Below, one piece after another: positions 9,404 through 18,350 of a stretch of DNA of 64,000 nt (positions are counted from its first letter, which is position 1; every line of letters begins with the position of its first letter). The position numbers were made by a program, and so were the translations under genes. This stretch comes from an uncultured Acidobacteriaceae bacterium (GTDB lineage Bacteria > Acidobacteriota > Terriglobia > Terriglobales > Acidobacteriaceae): NCBI GenBank assembly GCA_903828675.1, contig CAIKND010000190.1, positions 1 to 64,000 on the forward strand, in the 5' to 3' direction. The notes under the pieces were generated by a model. It did no database searches. It was not told where the DNA came from and saw only the letters and a list, made by a program, of their open reading frames with translations.

Positions 9404-10221
9404 AACTTGGCATCATTAACAGCGCCTTCGCTCAGGTTGGAATGGATACCGCCACCGGCCTCAGACACATTGCACGCATCGGATTCGACTGCGTGGATAT
9501 CTTCACCGAGGCAATGACCATCTCCGACGCGGAGAAGCACACCATCGCGGCTACCTGCGCAAGAGAAGGCATCCCGATCATGTCCCTGCCGGTTGTAGCC
9601 ACCGGCCTTATTGATTTCAACGAGCCCGTGCGCGATTTCCACGTCACCCGCTGCAAGCGCTACATCGACCTTGCTGCGGAGCTCGGCGCAAGAAATGTCC
9701 TGCTGGTGCTGGGCGAGTACTTATGGCAGCGAGAAGTCATCCCACCCGAGGCTCAGTGGGGTTGGGCGATTGAGACCTGCCGCATCCTGGGCGACTACGC
9801 CGACGGAAAGAACCTGGATATCGCCCTTGAGCTCGAGCCTTTTCGCATGAGCCTTCTCAACAGCGTAGGTGAGATGGCGCGCTTCGTGAACGAGTGCGCT
9901 CATCCTCGCGTACGCGCCAACATCGATATCAGCCATTGCGTGCTCTCTGACAGCGGCCCGGATTCTCTGCTGTGCTTGAGAGGCAAGGCAATCCATGTTC
10001 ACATCAGCGATTGCGACGGCAAGGTGCATGGCGATCTTCCGCCAGGAAGGGGCATCGTAAAGTTTGGCCCTTATCTCCAGGCCATCAAGGAACTGGATAT
10101 CGATGGAGTCGTCTCCATCGAATTGGAGTACTCGCCCGATCCCACGCGCATCGTCGAATGGGTGGAAGAGGCCTACCGGGAAACCAGCCGCCTGATGGAC
10201 TTGGCCGGTCTGCGCGGATAG
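9400..10221 (+). CDS. Xylose-isomerase-like TIM-barrel sugar phosphate isomerase/epimerase
   Basis: This 273-residue cytoplasmic protein has the AP-endonuclease-2/xylose-isomerase-like fold. Predicted divalent metal ligands are in order: Glu in ALELEPF, Asp in NIDISHC, His/Asp in HVHISDCDG, and Glu in VSIELEY. Enzymes of this family interconvert keto- and aldo-sugars, epimerise C3, or act as inosose dehydratase or isomerase. It overlaps the preceding oxidoreductase by four bases, so a dehydrogenase-isomerase pair acting in sequence is the natural reading. A hairpin 8 bases after its stop may end the transcript. Confidence 0.88.
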   Translation: MKLGIINSAFAQVGMDTATGLRHIARIGFDCVDIFTEAMTISDAEKHTIAATCAREGIPIMSLPVVATGLIDFNEPVRDFHVTRCKRYIDLAAELGARNVLLVLGEYLWQREVIPPEAQWGWAIETCRILGDYADGKNLDIALELEPFRMSLLNSVGEMARFVNECAHPRVRANIDISHCVLSDSGPDSLLCLRGKAIHVHISDCDGKVHGDLPPGRGIVKFGPYLQAIKELDIDGVVSIELEYSPDPTRIVEWVEEAYRETSRLMDLAGLRG

Positions 10222-10229
10222 GAAGGCAT

Positions 10230-10250
10230 CTCGTGCTGAGGCCGCACGAG
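10230..10250. terminator. Hairpin after the oxidoreductase/isomerase pair
   Basis: A perfect 7-base stem CTCGTGC/GCACGAG with a 7-base loop lies 8 bases after the isomerase stop. There is no T-run on either side, so it is only a weak candidate for a terminator or an mRNA 3'-end stabiliser. Confidence 0.3.
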
Positions 10251-10540
10251 CAGACTGATCTCACCAGCCCTGCCGGATCGATGCTGGTTCCTCAGGAGTT
10301 ACGAACGGCTGAGCAAACACACGAGCGGAACCGGCAAAGCCGGCACGCGCTCGGTCTGGAAACGCGCTTCCGACTGTTCTCGTCACCTGACCATTGATGA
10401 CAGGATCGGGGTCAGCGAGACGGCCGACCGGGCTTAAGTAGTTTTGACGTTTGCTGGCTAATGCTCGTGTTTGATATGCCGCATACTCGTGGCGTAGCTA
10501 CTTCGATCATCGCGATCAAATTGTAGCGATACGAACAGAA
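10251..10540. other. Intergenic stretch between convergent genes
   Basis: This 290-base spacer lies between convergent genes, the isomerase and the Tat-exported oxidoreductase. No gene, repeat or clear terminator with T-run was recognised. Confidence 0.3.
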
Positions 10541-11755
10541 CTACGTCTTCAAACCTGCAAGGTTCACTTCCAATTTTTTGTTTTCAGCCACAATCTGCTG
10601 CATCGTCAGCCGCGTGCCGCGCGCGGCGGCTTCTCGGCCGAGAATGCACGTCAATGCAGAGTCCACCGCGCGGGGAACGGTGTCGTTGGCGAAATGTCCT
10701 TCCGTGACGTTGCGATAAAAAGTGTCAATGTTCCGCGCCGCCCCGGCTTCGTACAGGTTGGCCACGTCCGCGCGATAGGCGTCTTCGTCACTGCGGAATT
10801 CCGCCTTGCTCCAGTAATTCAGCGTGCCAAATCCCTTTTGACCGTGAATCGTGCAGGTCAGCGCGGAGGGGAGTTGGTTTGGCAGTGCCTGGCCAAAATG
10901 ATTATGCACCAAACCGTCGGCATACTCATAAATCACCGAGCACACGTCATGTGCATCGCCATGCGGATCGGACCGGGCGATTTGCGAGGCGCCCATGGCG
11001 GCTACCGGACTCCGGCCTAACGCCCACAGCGCCGCGTCAATCGCATGAATGTCAAAATTGCCGTTGAAGTCGCAGCCCATGGCGATGTCGTTTACCCAAG
11101 TCAATCCTTGTAGCCGGCTTTCGATGGTTTTCTGCAATGGTGGATCGGCGAAGCCGGAGCAGATACCGATGGTGGACACCTGGGAAATTTTGCCCAGCCC
11201 GCCAGCAAGAATCCTCTTCCGCACCTCGAGGTTCGCCGGGTCCGTGGGCATTTGGTAATCCACGAAGAAAGAGCGCTGCTTGCCGGTCGCAGTTTTAGCC
11301 GCGTGTTGAATGGCCAAACAACCCGGCACATCGGCGGCGATCGGCTTGGCCATGTAAACATGCAGACCGGCATCCACCGCCGCCTGGGCGTGCTGGGCGA
11401 AAAAATAGGGCGGCACCTCCAGCGCCACCGCCTCGACACCGCTCTCGATCAACCGCTTGTAACCTGAAAGGGTGCTGAAACGGCGTAAACGATCCACGCC
11501 CAGCTCACTGCCGCATTTGTCGGCGTTGGCCAGAAAATAATCCGCAACAGCATGAAACTCGTAACCGCCGTGCTGCTGAAACAGACCGGCGATCCAACTG
11601 CCGCGCCCGCCGCAACCGACCAATCCCAGTTTAATTTTTCGCGTGTGCAACGACGCCTGATCAGCAGCCTCCATTGGGCGCAAGCCCAGAGCGGAAGCAC
11701 CGGCAGCCAGCGACGAGGCCTTCATGAAAGTGCGGCGATTGAGCAAGTGATTCAT
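10541..11755 (-). CDS. Tat-exported Gfo/Idh/MocA-family oxidoreductase
   Basis: The protein has 404 residues from ATG 11755, chosen because the twin-arginine signal (NRRTFMKASSLAAGASALGL) then starts at residue 6; the frame opens 11 codons further upstream. The Rossmann motif is LGLVGCGGRGSW. The EKP position reads YMAKPIA, so the Lys is retained. The second domain has the typical NGNFDIHAIDAALWALG. Exported, cofactor-carrying Gfo/Idh enzymes are folded in the cytoplasm with tightly bound NAD(P) and shipped by Tat; in related bacteria they make 3-keto-glycosides from glycosides. The DUF1080 gene starts divergently about 210 bases away and could hydrolyse such 3-keto products. Substrate specificity is inferred only. 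Confidence 0.88.
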   Translation of the reverse strand: MNHLLNRRTFMKASSLAAGASALGLRPMEAADQASLHTRKIKLGLVGCGGRGSWIAGLFQQHGGYEFHAVADYFLANADKCGSELGVDRLRRFSTLSGYKRLIESGVEAVALEVPPYFFAQHAQAAVDAGLHVYMAKPIAADVPGCLAIQHAAKTATGKQRSFFVDYQMPTDPANLEVRKRILAGGLGKISQVSTIGICSGFADPPLQKTIESRLQGLTWVNDIAMGCDFNGNFDIHAIDAALWALGRSPVAAMGASQIARSDPHGDAHDVCSVIYEYADGLVHNHFGQALPNQLPSALTCTIHGQKGFGTLNYWSKAEFRSDEDAYRADVANLYEAGAARNIDTFYRNVTEGHFANDTVPRAVDSALTCILGREAAARGTRLTMQQIVAENKKLEVNLAGLKT

Positions 11756-11967
11756 ATTGCACACAAACATATCATGTTTTTGACACAAGACCTTGGAACT
11801 TATACGGCTCGCAGCCGAACGGCAAAACGGAGATTCAGGTTGAGCCAGTTAGCGGTTTTAGCCCCCGCAAATCGACGACACGACCCAAGGCTACCTCCAA
11901 TTTTGAACGGCCGAGTTCCGTGGCTTACTCTTGCACTGGCACATTTTTCGGTCGATGGAGGATTCCT

Positions 11968-12924
11968 ATGAAGAAGCCGGTTTGGCTGGCGCTGTCCCTG
12001 ATGATCGCAACCGCTGTGACAGGCGTCTTCTCGACGCCTGCCCATGCGCAGAAAAGCAATAGTTCTTTTGCCGGAAGGTGGGATTTTAACATCACTACGG
12101 CGAACGGGATAAGCGCCAGATGGCTTGGCGTGACAGAAAAGGATGGCGAACTTGAGGTTTGGTACCAGCCCGGCGGCGGCCATGTCCACCCAGTGAAAGA
12201 TGTTCACGTGAATGGGGGCCATATGACATTGACTGTGTCTCCTGCCTCCCAGGGTCATCCGGGGATCATTTGGGAGCTCGAGGCCAAGGGCGGGAAACTC
12301 CTCGGTGAGGAAAAGACCGGCGACAGCACCACGCCCCTCACTGGCGTGCGCTCGCCGGAATTGAAGCGTAGCGCGCCGAAGGCCTGGACGGACCCGAAGC
12401 CACTATTCAACGGTAAAGACCTCGATGGATGGGAGCCAATTGGCGATGCCGCGTCGAGCCACTGGACAGTCCAGGATGGATTGCTGGTGAACACGACTCG
12501 CGGTGCAAATCTCAGGACGACGCGCAAATTCGACGACTTTAAGCTTCATTTTGAAGTGACTTGCCCAAAAGACTGCAATAGTGGTTTCTACTTGCGCGGC
12601 CGCTATGAGGTCCAGATCGAATCCGAAGTGCCACTGACCGCTCCGGTCGAGCGCCGCATGGGATCGATTTACGGACGGATCGCGCCTCAACCTGAACTGC
12701 CGCGTGCGCCGGGACAGTGGGAGACCTTCGACGTTACGCTGGTGGGCCGCACCGTGACCGAAGTCCACAACGGCGTTACCACCATTGATCACAAAGTGAT
12801 CGAGGGCATCACGGGCGGTGCATTGGAAGCCGACGAAGGCGATCCGGGCCCCTTCTACCTCCAGGGCGATCACACCGGCAATCTGAAATACCGCAACATC
12901 ACAGTTTCAGTTCCGAAGAAGTAG
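11968..12924 (+). CDS. Exported DUF1080 (3-keto-disaccharide hydrolase-like) protein
   Basis: The protein has 318 residues from ATG 11968, supported by GGAGG upstream and a signal peptide at 1-27 (ending PAHAQ). Residues about 30-125 form a small beta-rich domain of unknown type (FAGRWDFNITTANGISARW). From about residue 145 comes a concanavalin-like DUF1080 domain: PLFNGKDLDGWEP, HWTVQDGLLVN, HFEVTCPKDCNSGFYLRG, and the C-terminal GPFYLQGDHTGNLKYRNI. DUF1080 proteins have been linked to cleavage of 3-keto-glycosides, and many sit beside Gfo/Idh oxidoreductases as this one does. It probably acts in the periplasm on the product of the neighbouring exported oxidoreductase. A strong stem-loop follows the stop. 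Confidence 0.87.
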   Translation: MKKPVWLALSLMIATAVTGVFSTPAHAQKSNSSFAGRWDFNITTANGISARWLGVTEKDGELEVWYQPGGGHVHPVKDVHVNGGHMTLTVSPASQGHPGIIWELEAKGGKLLGEEKTGDSTTPLTGVRSPELKRSAPKAWTDPKPLFNGKDLDGWEPIGDAASSHWTVQDGLLVNTTRGANLRTTRKFDDFKLHFEVTCPKDCNSGFYLRGRYEVQIESEVPLTAPVERRMGSIYGRIAPQPELPRAPGQWETFDVTLVGRTVTEVHNGVTTIDHKVIEGITGGALEADEGDPGPFYLQGDHTGNLKYRNITVSVPKK

Positions 12925-12932
12925 ACATGGGC

Positions 12933-12975
12933 AGGCGCCATCCATGCTGGGAGCCTTGCGTCAAGGATGGCGCCT
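12933..12975 (+). terminator. Stem-loop after the DUF1080 gene
   Basis: A perfect 11-base inverted repeat AGGCGCCATCC (12933-12943) and GGATGGCGCCT (12965-12975), loop 21 bases, starts 8 bases after the stop. It lacks a T-run, so it may be a Rho-dependent or stabilising 3' structure rather than an intrinsic terminator. Confidence 0.45.
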
Positions 12976-13466
12976 CAAGTCCGACTGGCTTGATCCTGGG
13001 GCGGCACAAACTGCCCAACCAGCATTTCCGCCGATGGCCGCTCTAGAAATGCGCTCACGCGATTTACCGTCATTCCAGGGCGGGTGCCCCGATCCTTTCG
13101 TCCTATCGAAGCCACAAATGACCGTGCGCCCTGTCGCTTGCATCTGGGGACCGGGGATACCACAGTGCACAACTTGCCGGGAACCCGAGCAAAGTCAAGC
13201 CAATGGATACCCATGAATGCCGATGTATCCAGGTGAAATTCTGGCTTCGCGCAAAATTGCCGAGCATCGAATCGAGCGCCTGGAAGGCAAATTCCCGGGT
13301 TCGGTTGAGCGACCGCCCTCCGGCAGTCACCGGTCGATCAACTTCCCATCACACCTTCGGCGTGGAAGATGCTGCTCATTCCCTCGAACTGCCGGAGGAA
13401 GGATCTGGTTGCACACAGAGGCAGCATAGCGTCGCACTGGGCAGCAGAATTGATTGCCTCCAGCAC
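12976..13466. other. Region without a recognised gene
   Basis: About 490 bases between convergent genes. Open frames here are short or antisense extensions of the neighbouring isomerase gene; none has a family signature. The segment near 13040-13150 contains phrases resembling decayed coding sequence but nothing assignable. Confidence 0.3.
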
Positions 13467-14396
13467 TCACCAGCCGAAGACGGTCGTGAGGTAGCCCCTG
13501 CTTCGCTTCCAATCCTTGGCCAGGGGATACTTCGGTACAAAGTTCTGCGGAAAGGCCAGCTCAATCGCGGCACGGCCTTTGAAGTCGATGTCTTTGATGG
13601 CCTTCGCGATCCCCGGAAAGTCAGTTGCGCCTTGGCCCAAATACTCGGTCCAGGTACCGTCCTGGTACTGGTCGCGAAGATGCATGTAGACCATCTGGTG
13701 TCCGTAGGTCTTGATGAACCAGATGGGGTCGACTCCGGCCCGGATCAGCCAATTGAGATCGGGCCCCAGCTTGAAGTCGGGAATTCGCGCCAGCGTTCCC
13801 TTAAGGTCGTGCATTCCGTTTCCCACCTCATACGTGTGGTTGTGCAGGTTGGCAACAACCCCGGAATCGCCGCAAATGGTCTGGATCTTTCTGAGCAGTT
13901 GTGCCTGCGCGTCCAATTCGGATTCCGTCTTCGGCCTGCCCGCATCGCCGACCGAGATTCCCAGGGTCTTTGCATTGAGCTGGCCCAGGCGCTTTACCAC
14001 CAGCGTTACATCGGCCAGAATCTCGGCGTGTTTCCCGGCATCCCACATGGCCGCACTATAGGAAGCGCCGGTCACCGGCAGATTGTATTGTTTTGCCAGC
14101 CGGCTCAGATGCTCTACCGCATCGTCGTGGCGTAGAACAGCCTCCATCAGTTCAACGCCGTCTAATCCGGCCGCGTGCAAATCGCTGAAGACCCTCTCCA
14201 GCACCGGGGTTGCATCCCAGTTGGGTGGAAACGCACTGGCGTAGACCCAAATATGAGCGCTGATCTTCGGCTTGAAGGGGGCAAGGCCTTCGGCCGGAAG
14301 CTGCTGCGCGAACCTCAGAGGGAGGAGCACTCCACCGAGGCACAAAGTGGACTTGCCGAGAAAACTTCTGCGGGAGAAAAAGCGGTTTGCTTTCAT
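13467..14396 (-). CDS. Tat-exported xylose-isomerase-like TIM-barrel protein
   Basis: The protein has 309 residues. The N-terminus carries a Tat-like signal (FFSRRSFLGKSTLCLGGVLL). The rest is a sugar phosphate isomerase/epimerase-type TIM barrel: GLDGVELMEAV, NLHNHTYEVGNG, LNWLIRAGVDP, MVYMHLRDQY and AAIELAFP provide the metal-ligand strands, though the classical Glu of strand 5 is replaced by an Asn/His-containing NLHNHT. It is the exported counterpart of the cytoplasmic TIM barrels at 9400 and 21395. It probably works in the periplasm with the Tat-exported oxidoreductase (10541) and the DUF1080 protein (11968), for example in isomerisation or elimination of keto-sugars; this is inference. 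Confidence 0.83.
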   Translation of the reverse strand: MKANRFFSRRSFLGKSTLCLGGVLLPLRFAQQLPAEGLAPFKPKISAHIWVYASAFPPNWDATPVLERVFSDLHAAGLDGVELMEAVLRHDDAVEHLSRLAKQYNLPVTGASYSAAMWDAGKHAEILADVTLVVKRLGQLNAKTLGISVGDAGRPKTESELDAQAQLLRKIQTICGDSGVVANLHNHTYEVGNGMHDLKGTLARIPDFKLGPDLNWLIRAGVDPIWFIKTYGHQMVYMHLRDQYQDGTWTEYLGQGATDFPGIAKAIKDIDFKGRAAIELAFPQNFVPKYPLAKDWKRSRGYLTTVFGW

Positions 14397-14799
14397 TGAA
14401 CCCTCACCCTCTCTTACGCCACTGCGATTAGCGGCTTAGGAATTCGCAAGCTTTATATCATCTCAACCCTGTCCAAGGGGTGCTGGTGTTCTGGAATTGA
14501 AATTGCCAGGCCATTTCATTGCCCGAACGGGCGTTGCAAAAAAGTCGAACTTGCCCAAAGAATCAGGTTACCTGTGATACGTCTTCGAAATCGTCGTTGT
14601 CGCCGCGAAAGATTTTCAGATGATGAAAAATCGAGTACGAAACCGAGGAGCTTCCTCTTCGCCTGTATCAGCCAACGGTATTGCAGGTCTCGGACAAGAT
14701 TCCAATTCAAAATGTTCCAGCGTCAGATGTCCGCCCGGCTCGTCAACAGGATTTCTGGCTTTCTGTTCAACCTCCGTTTGCTGATCGCCTCCAAAATCT
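14397..14799. other. Intergenic region with a possible 3' gene remnant
   Basis: On the plus strand, 14627-14803 is open for 58 codons without a start codon and reads like the C-terminus of a real protein (LRLYQPTVLQVSDKIPIQNV, ending DRLQNL). It is preceded by two in-frame stops, so it may be the tail of a decayed gene. No other feature was seen. Confidence 0.3.
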
Positions 14800-16419
14800 C
14801 TAGCCCGGAAAGGTGAACAGATTGCTCAAGGTACCCAGGGGCATCGGCTCCCGCTGCACAAATATCTCCATTAGCGTAGTTGTGTAGGGGTAGAACAACG
14901 ATCCACCCCCTGCCGTCAACTCAGTAATATCCATCTTTACCGGCTTGTTCGTCACCGAATCGTGGGAACCGATTGCCAGGCGCAGTGGATCGTTCGCGCT
15001 GCCTGTGTACGCCTCGTATTCAATCAACTCTGAACCGCTCGACGCAATCAGTTCTATCCACATCTTCTTGTTGTTGGCCTTCAGGTCTAGCATCTCTTGC
15101 GTCAAGTGAATGTAGAAACACCGGTAACTGCTGTCGCTCGAGTATGTGTCAGCAATCAGCTTCATGGACTCCTTTTCCGGATCGTCCGATTCTGTCAGTG
15201 AGTCCCCGTAGTAGATCTGAATGTTGTAATCAGTTACCCCGTCGCCGTGATCATCCACCATGTGAATCCACAACTGCTGCCAGCCTGCACCATCCGCAAC
15301 TCCATCAGAAGTGTCCATCCTCACTTTTGATGGTGCGCCAAACGTCAAAGCCCGCATCTCCCATGTGTCGTAATCTTCCTTGTTCCCAATCCCGAAAAAG
15401 TCGTGTACCAGCGACACAACCGGAGGTTTTGGATTCGCAATGATCGTACCGTGGTTTTGCTCGTCCACCGCAATCATCGGAGCGGAAAGCCGGTCACTCG
15501 ACCAGTCGGAGATGACCATCCTCTTCGTGGGATCCTTGGGATCGAGTTGCGGATGCCGCCTGAAGTCCAGCGTCACTTTGCGCGTATCCAGCGCACACCC
15601 CGCCCATCGCACCGTGCCATCGCATCCCGGTGAGTTCGCCACTGCGGAGATGCCGCTGTACGGCACGTTCCCGATAAACACGGCCACATACGGCGTCCCG
15701 TCGCCCTTGTCGTACAGAGGCGTAGGTCCAAGCAAGTCCTTATGGGCCAGCTCCCACGTATATTTGCTGGCCAACTCAAGTCCATCGAGCACCATATCGC
15801 CAGCGTTCAGAAAATCTGGGCCTAATGTCTGGTTTCCCTTAACTAAAGCCCCTAGCCAGCTGCGCCCCTTCTTCGCCTGCGGTGAGCCGAACGTCGCCGG
15901 CGCCAGTCCCACGAGGTGTTTCAGCCGCCGGATCCGGCTCCGCGCATCGCCAGGCAGATACGGATCGCTCGTCAGCCACTGGCGCAGCACTAGCATCCCA
16001 GTCGAATGCACCACCGCGTCGAACGTCCAGCTATCTCCTGGGATTTCCTTGGCAAATTTCGTCATGCGGAGTGCCCGGTCAAATGCCTCACCAAGGTCCT
16101 TGATCGTTACCTCGTTGTTCAGTGTCACATAGTTCCCCACGCTAATCGTCTCTGTCGCGATCCCCGCAGCGGAAAGAGCCGCTTTCCATGGCAAAAATGC
16201 CTTCCAGTTAGCAGAGTAGCCGTGAATCAACAGCACTCGACCCTGCGTTGCCGGCGTGGGCGTCTGTGGCGCGACAGTCGAGTTATCGCTTTGGGCCGGC
16301 AACCCCCCAGTACCCTCTGTTATCGCTTCTCCTGCAATGGCCGGCAATTCAGATTCTTCGTCTGCCGACTTGTCTTTGCCCAAGTGCAGCAAGTGCTTCA
16401 GTTCGTCTGAAAGGCTCAT
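14800..16419 (-). CDS. Large alpha/beta-hydrolase (lipase/LCAT-like) with C-terminal accessory domain
   Basis: The protein has 539 residues from ATG 16419, chosen because GGAGG precedes it; an ATG six codons upstream lacks this site. There is no signal peptide. After a Glu/Asp/Ser/Pro-rich N-terminus (1-60), the hydrolase fold begins with VLLIHGYSANWKAFLP (oxyanion His-Gly) and has the nucleophile elbow VVHSTGM, in which the first Gly of GxSxG is Val. A region with LGPTPLYDKGDG and GCDGTVRWAGC follows, and a possible catalytic His lies in DEQNHGTI. The last ~200 residues (QLWIHMVDDHGDGVTDYNI) form a beta-rich domain. Probably an esterase, lipase or acyltransferase; the substrate is not identifiable. 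Confidence 0.8.
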   Translation of the reverse strand: MSLSDELKHLLHLGKDKSADEESELPAIAGEAITEGTGGLPAQSDNSTVAPQTPTPATQGRVLLIHGYSANWKAFLPWKAALSAAGIATETISVGNYVTLNNEVTIKDLGEAFDRALRMTKFAKEIPGDSWTFDAVVHSTGMLVLRQWLTSDPYLPGDARSRIRRLKHLVGLAPATFGSPQAKKGRSWLGALVKGNQTLGPDFLNAGDMVLDGLELASKYTWELAHKDLLGPTPLYDKGDGTPYVAVFIGNVPYSGISAVANSPGCDGTVRWAGCALDTRKVTLDFRRHPQLDPKDPTKRMVISDWSSDRLSAPMIAVDEQNHGTIIANPKPPVVSLVHDFFGIGNKEDYDTWEMRALTFGAPSKVRMDTSDGVADGAGWQQLWIHMVDDHGDGVTDYNIQIYYGDSLTESDDPEKESMKLIADTYSSDSSYRCFYIHLTQEMLDLKANNKKMWIELIASSGSELIEYEAYTGSANDPLRLAIGSHDSVTNKPVKMDITELTAGGGSLFYPYTTTLMEIFVQREPMPLGTLSNLFTFPG

Positions 16420-17164
16420 CGTCACCTCCAGTAACATCGATTACGCATAGCCGTTTAAGTAAACCAGGACTCATAGCGTCTTCGGGGACAGCGGAATGAA
16501 GCTAATCCGCGATAGGACCCATAACATCCCACTCGAGATAATACGGTATTCGAAGTCTGGATTACTCAATTACGGCGGGTTCAGTATACCTGCAGGCAGC
16601 ATCGAGCCAAGCCCTCGTCTATCGCATGCCGGGAGCCAAACGGGCTCGACTTTCCTGATTAGCCTTCAAAACACCGTAGGGTCAGGGAGGAATTGCGGCA
16701 ACAAGCTAGCTCGCCAAACTGCGCTTCGAGGGCAAGCCTTCGTGGAAACGCGAGTTGGACTGTTACCGTCAGCTGAAGTTGTTGCCCAGGGAAATTGGTT
16801 CACAGCAGTCGTCATCAGTGAGCAGGCGACGAACAGCGCCATGCGCAACATGGTATGCCTGGGCATGCTGACAACTCTGGAGCTGACCGACCAGATTGCG
16901 TTCCCATCGGCGAGTTACGTTCGCCATACTTAGCCGTCTAGGCGGTCGTGCCGGAACCGGCCGATCGGTACTACTTCCCTCGAAGATGTGTTGCACAAAC
17001 TGCCGCAGCTGAAGTTCAAGCGCACAGGTGTCAAGGGCGACGTAAGAGCCGACCACTACCGCAAGTTGAATAGGTGCTCCTACGACTTCTGGAAGCCGAA
17101 ATCGAGCGCCGGATCGACGCAAAGCTTAACAAAGACCATGATTCCCTATGGGGAATTAAGACAA
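16420..17164. other. Long region without a recognised gene, possibly decayed
   Basis: About 745 bases. A plus-strand frame at 16496-16933 (145 codons) and an overlapping minus frame at 16769-17122 are open but neither resembles a known family. Short stretches look protein-like in different frames (for example LRFEGKPSWKRELDCYRQLK near 16720), which suggests a broken ancient gene. No RNA gene seen. Confidence 0.3.
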
Positions 17165-18226
17165 TCACTTGGAAATGCCTCCCCCGATGTCCGGACAGTC
17201 AGTTATTCGTGTGTGATTCCGCCGAAATGCGCGCGGGGAACAACCCATCTGCCGCGTAAAAACGTTTGTGAAATACTGGCTCGAAGAGAATCCGCAGTCC
17301 AGGGCAATCTCCATGATTGGACGTGCTGATTCGCTCAGCAGAAGCTTGCCGGCATGATTGACACGGGCTTGCGTCAAGTAGCGGGCAGGAGTGAAATTCG
17401 TCGTTTGCCGGAAGTGGTGCACAAACTGGGTCACGCCCAGGTGACAACTGGCGGCCATCTTTCCCAAGGTCCAAGGTTCGCTCAACGAGCCACTTAACTC
17501 TGCGAGGAATTGCTGCAGGGTACGTTCGGTTGATACTAGGGACCTTCGCAGTGGGATATGCCGGGCGCGAAAATTGTCCAGCACCGCCAGCAAAACTTCA
17601 TTGATCAAAACCGCCAGCCGCGAGCTTTCGCAGTCCTTTTTGTTCTTCTCAATCGCGCGAGAGATGCCAAGAAAGCAATGGCGAATATCCGGCGATCCCG
17701 GCCAGATAAACTGTTCGTTTTGGCGCAGGCAGCGTGTCAACTCGTCGAGATCGGCGCGATTCAAGACAATCCATGACGGCCATCGCCAGGTCTGGTGAGG
17801 CCGACGCACGCCCACATCCAGAATGAGCCAGATCAACCGGCTTGCGCCAACGTGGGGATTGCCCAGTTGATGCGGTTGCCACGGACGCGTGATGAGGAGT
17901 TCACCATGGTGCAACTTCTCAACTCGGTTCTCGATCCCCGCCGTAATTTCGCCGCTGGCGAGGAAACTGATTTCGATGCCTTCGTTGCGATGCAGCGGCA
18001 ATCCCCAAGTTTGTGGCGAATTTGCATCCCAGCTCCCAACACTGCGTAGACCTGGAAGTTCGTTTACCGGTAATCGACATCCCGGGTAATCGCCGCGGCC
18101 AATTGCGTGCAAACGCACCGCGCCGGCATTCGCCGCGTTCGCAAGCGCGCGGCAACTGTCGGCTACAAAAGTCCGCCCGTTTGCGCGGTAGCTGGCGCGA
18201 TCATCGCCTATCTTTGGTGGTGTCAT
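17165..18226 (-). CDS. AraC-family transcriptional regulator
   Basis: The protein has 353 residues from ATG 18226. The frame is open for another 82 codons upstream, but that part is antisense to the ThuA-like gene and includes a low-complexity Ile/Gly run, so it is not coding. The N-terminal half has a cupin-like sensor domain (NEGIEISFLASGEITAGIEN, HHGELLITRPWQPHQLG), and the C-terminus (about 250-342) has the two helix-turn-helix motifs of AraC: TLGKMAASCHLGVTQFVHHF and PIMEIALDCGFSSSQYFTNV. It is divergent from the ThuA-Gfo/Idh-PmoA-TIM operon with about 124 bases between, so it is the likely sugar-responsive regulator of that operon. Confidence 0.88.
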   Translation of the reverse strand: MTPPKIGDDRASYRANGRTFVADSCRALANAANAGAVRLHAIGRGDYPGCRLPVNELPGLRSVGSWDANSPQTWGLPLHRNEGIEISFLASGEITAGIENRVEKLHHGELLITRPWQPHQLGNPHVGASRLIWLILDVGVRRPHQTWRWPSWIVLNRADLDELTRCLRQNEQFIWPGSPDIRHCFLGISRAIEKNKKDCESSRLAVLINEVLLAVLDNFRARHIPLRRSLVSTERTLQQFLAELSGSLSEPWTLGKMAASCHLGVTQFVHHFRQTTNFTPARYLTQARVNHAGKLLLSESARPIMEIALDCGFSSSQYFTNVFTRQMGCSPRAFRRNHTRITDCPDIGGGISK

Positions 18227-18350
18227 CTCAGTTTGGTGTCGCCGGTTGCTCCAGCCAAGAATAGGTTCATTTGGCAAACTTGTAAAATCCTTCGGTGAAG
18301 AAACTAGCAAGATTTCTTTTGAATCGCCATTTATAGTGGGAGTGCTTTCC
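18227..18350. promoter_or_regulatory. Divergent promoter region, AraC regulator versus ThuA operon
   Basis: This 124-base region separates divergent starts and must contain the promoters and AraC binding sites. It is relatively AT-rich near 18270-18335. No half-site repeat or promoter box could be assigned with confidence. Confidence 0.35.

Noticed and set aside
10230..10250. Hairpin as a confident intrinsic terminator
   Set aside because: The stem is only seven bases and no T-run follows on either strand, so only a weak call was made.
16496..16933. 145-codon plus-strand frame
   Set aside because: No family signature, no ribosome binding site and a competing antisense frame; listed only as a possibly decayed region.
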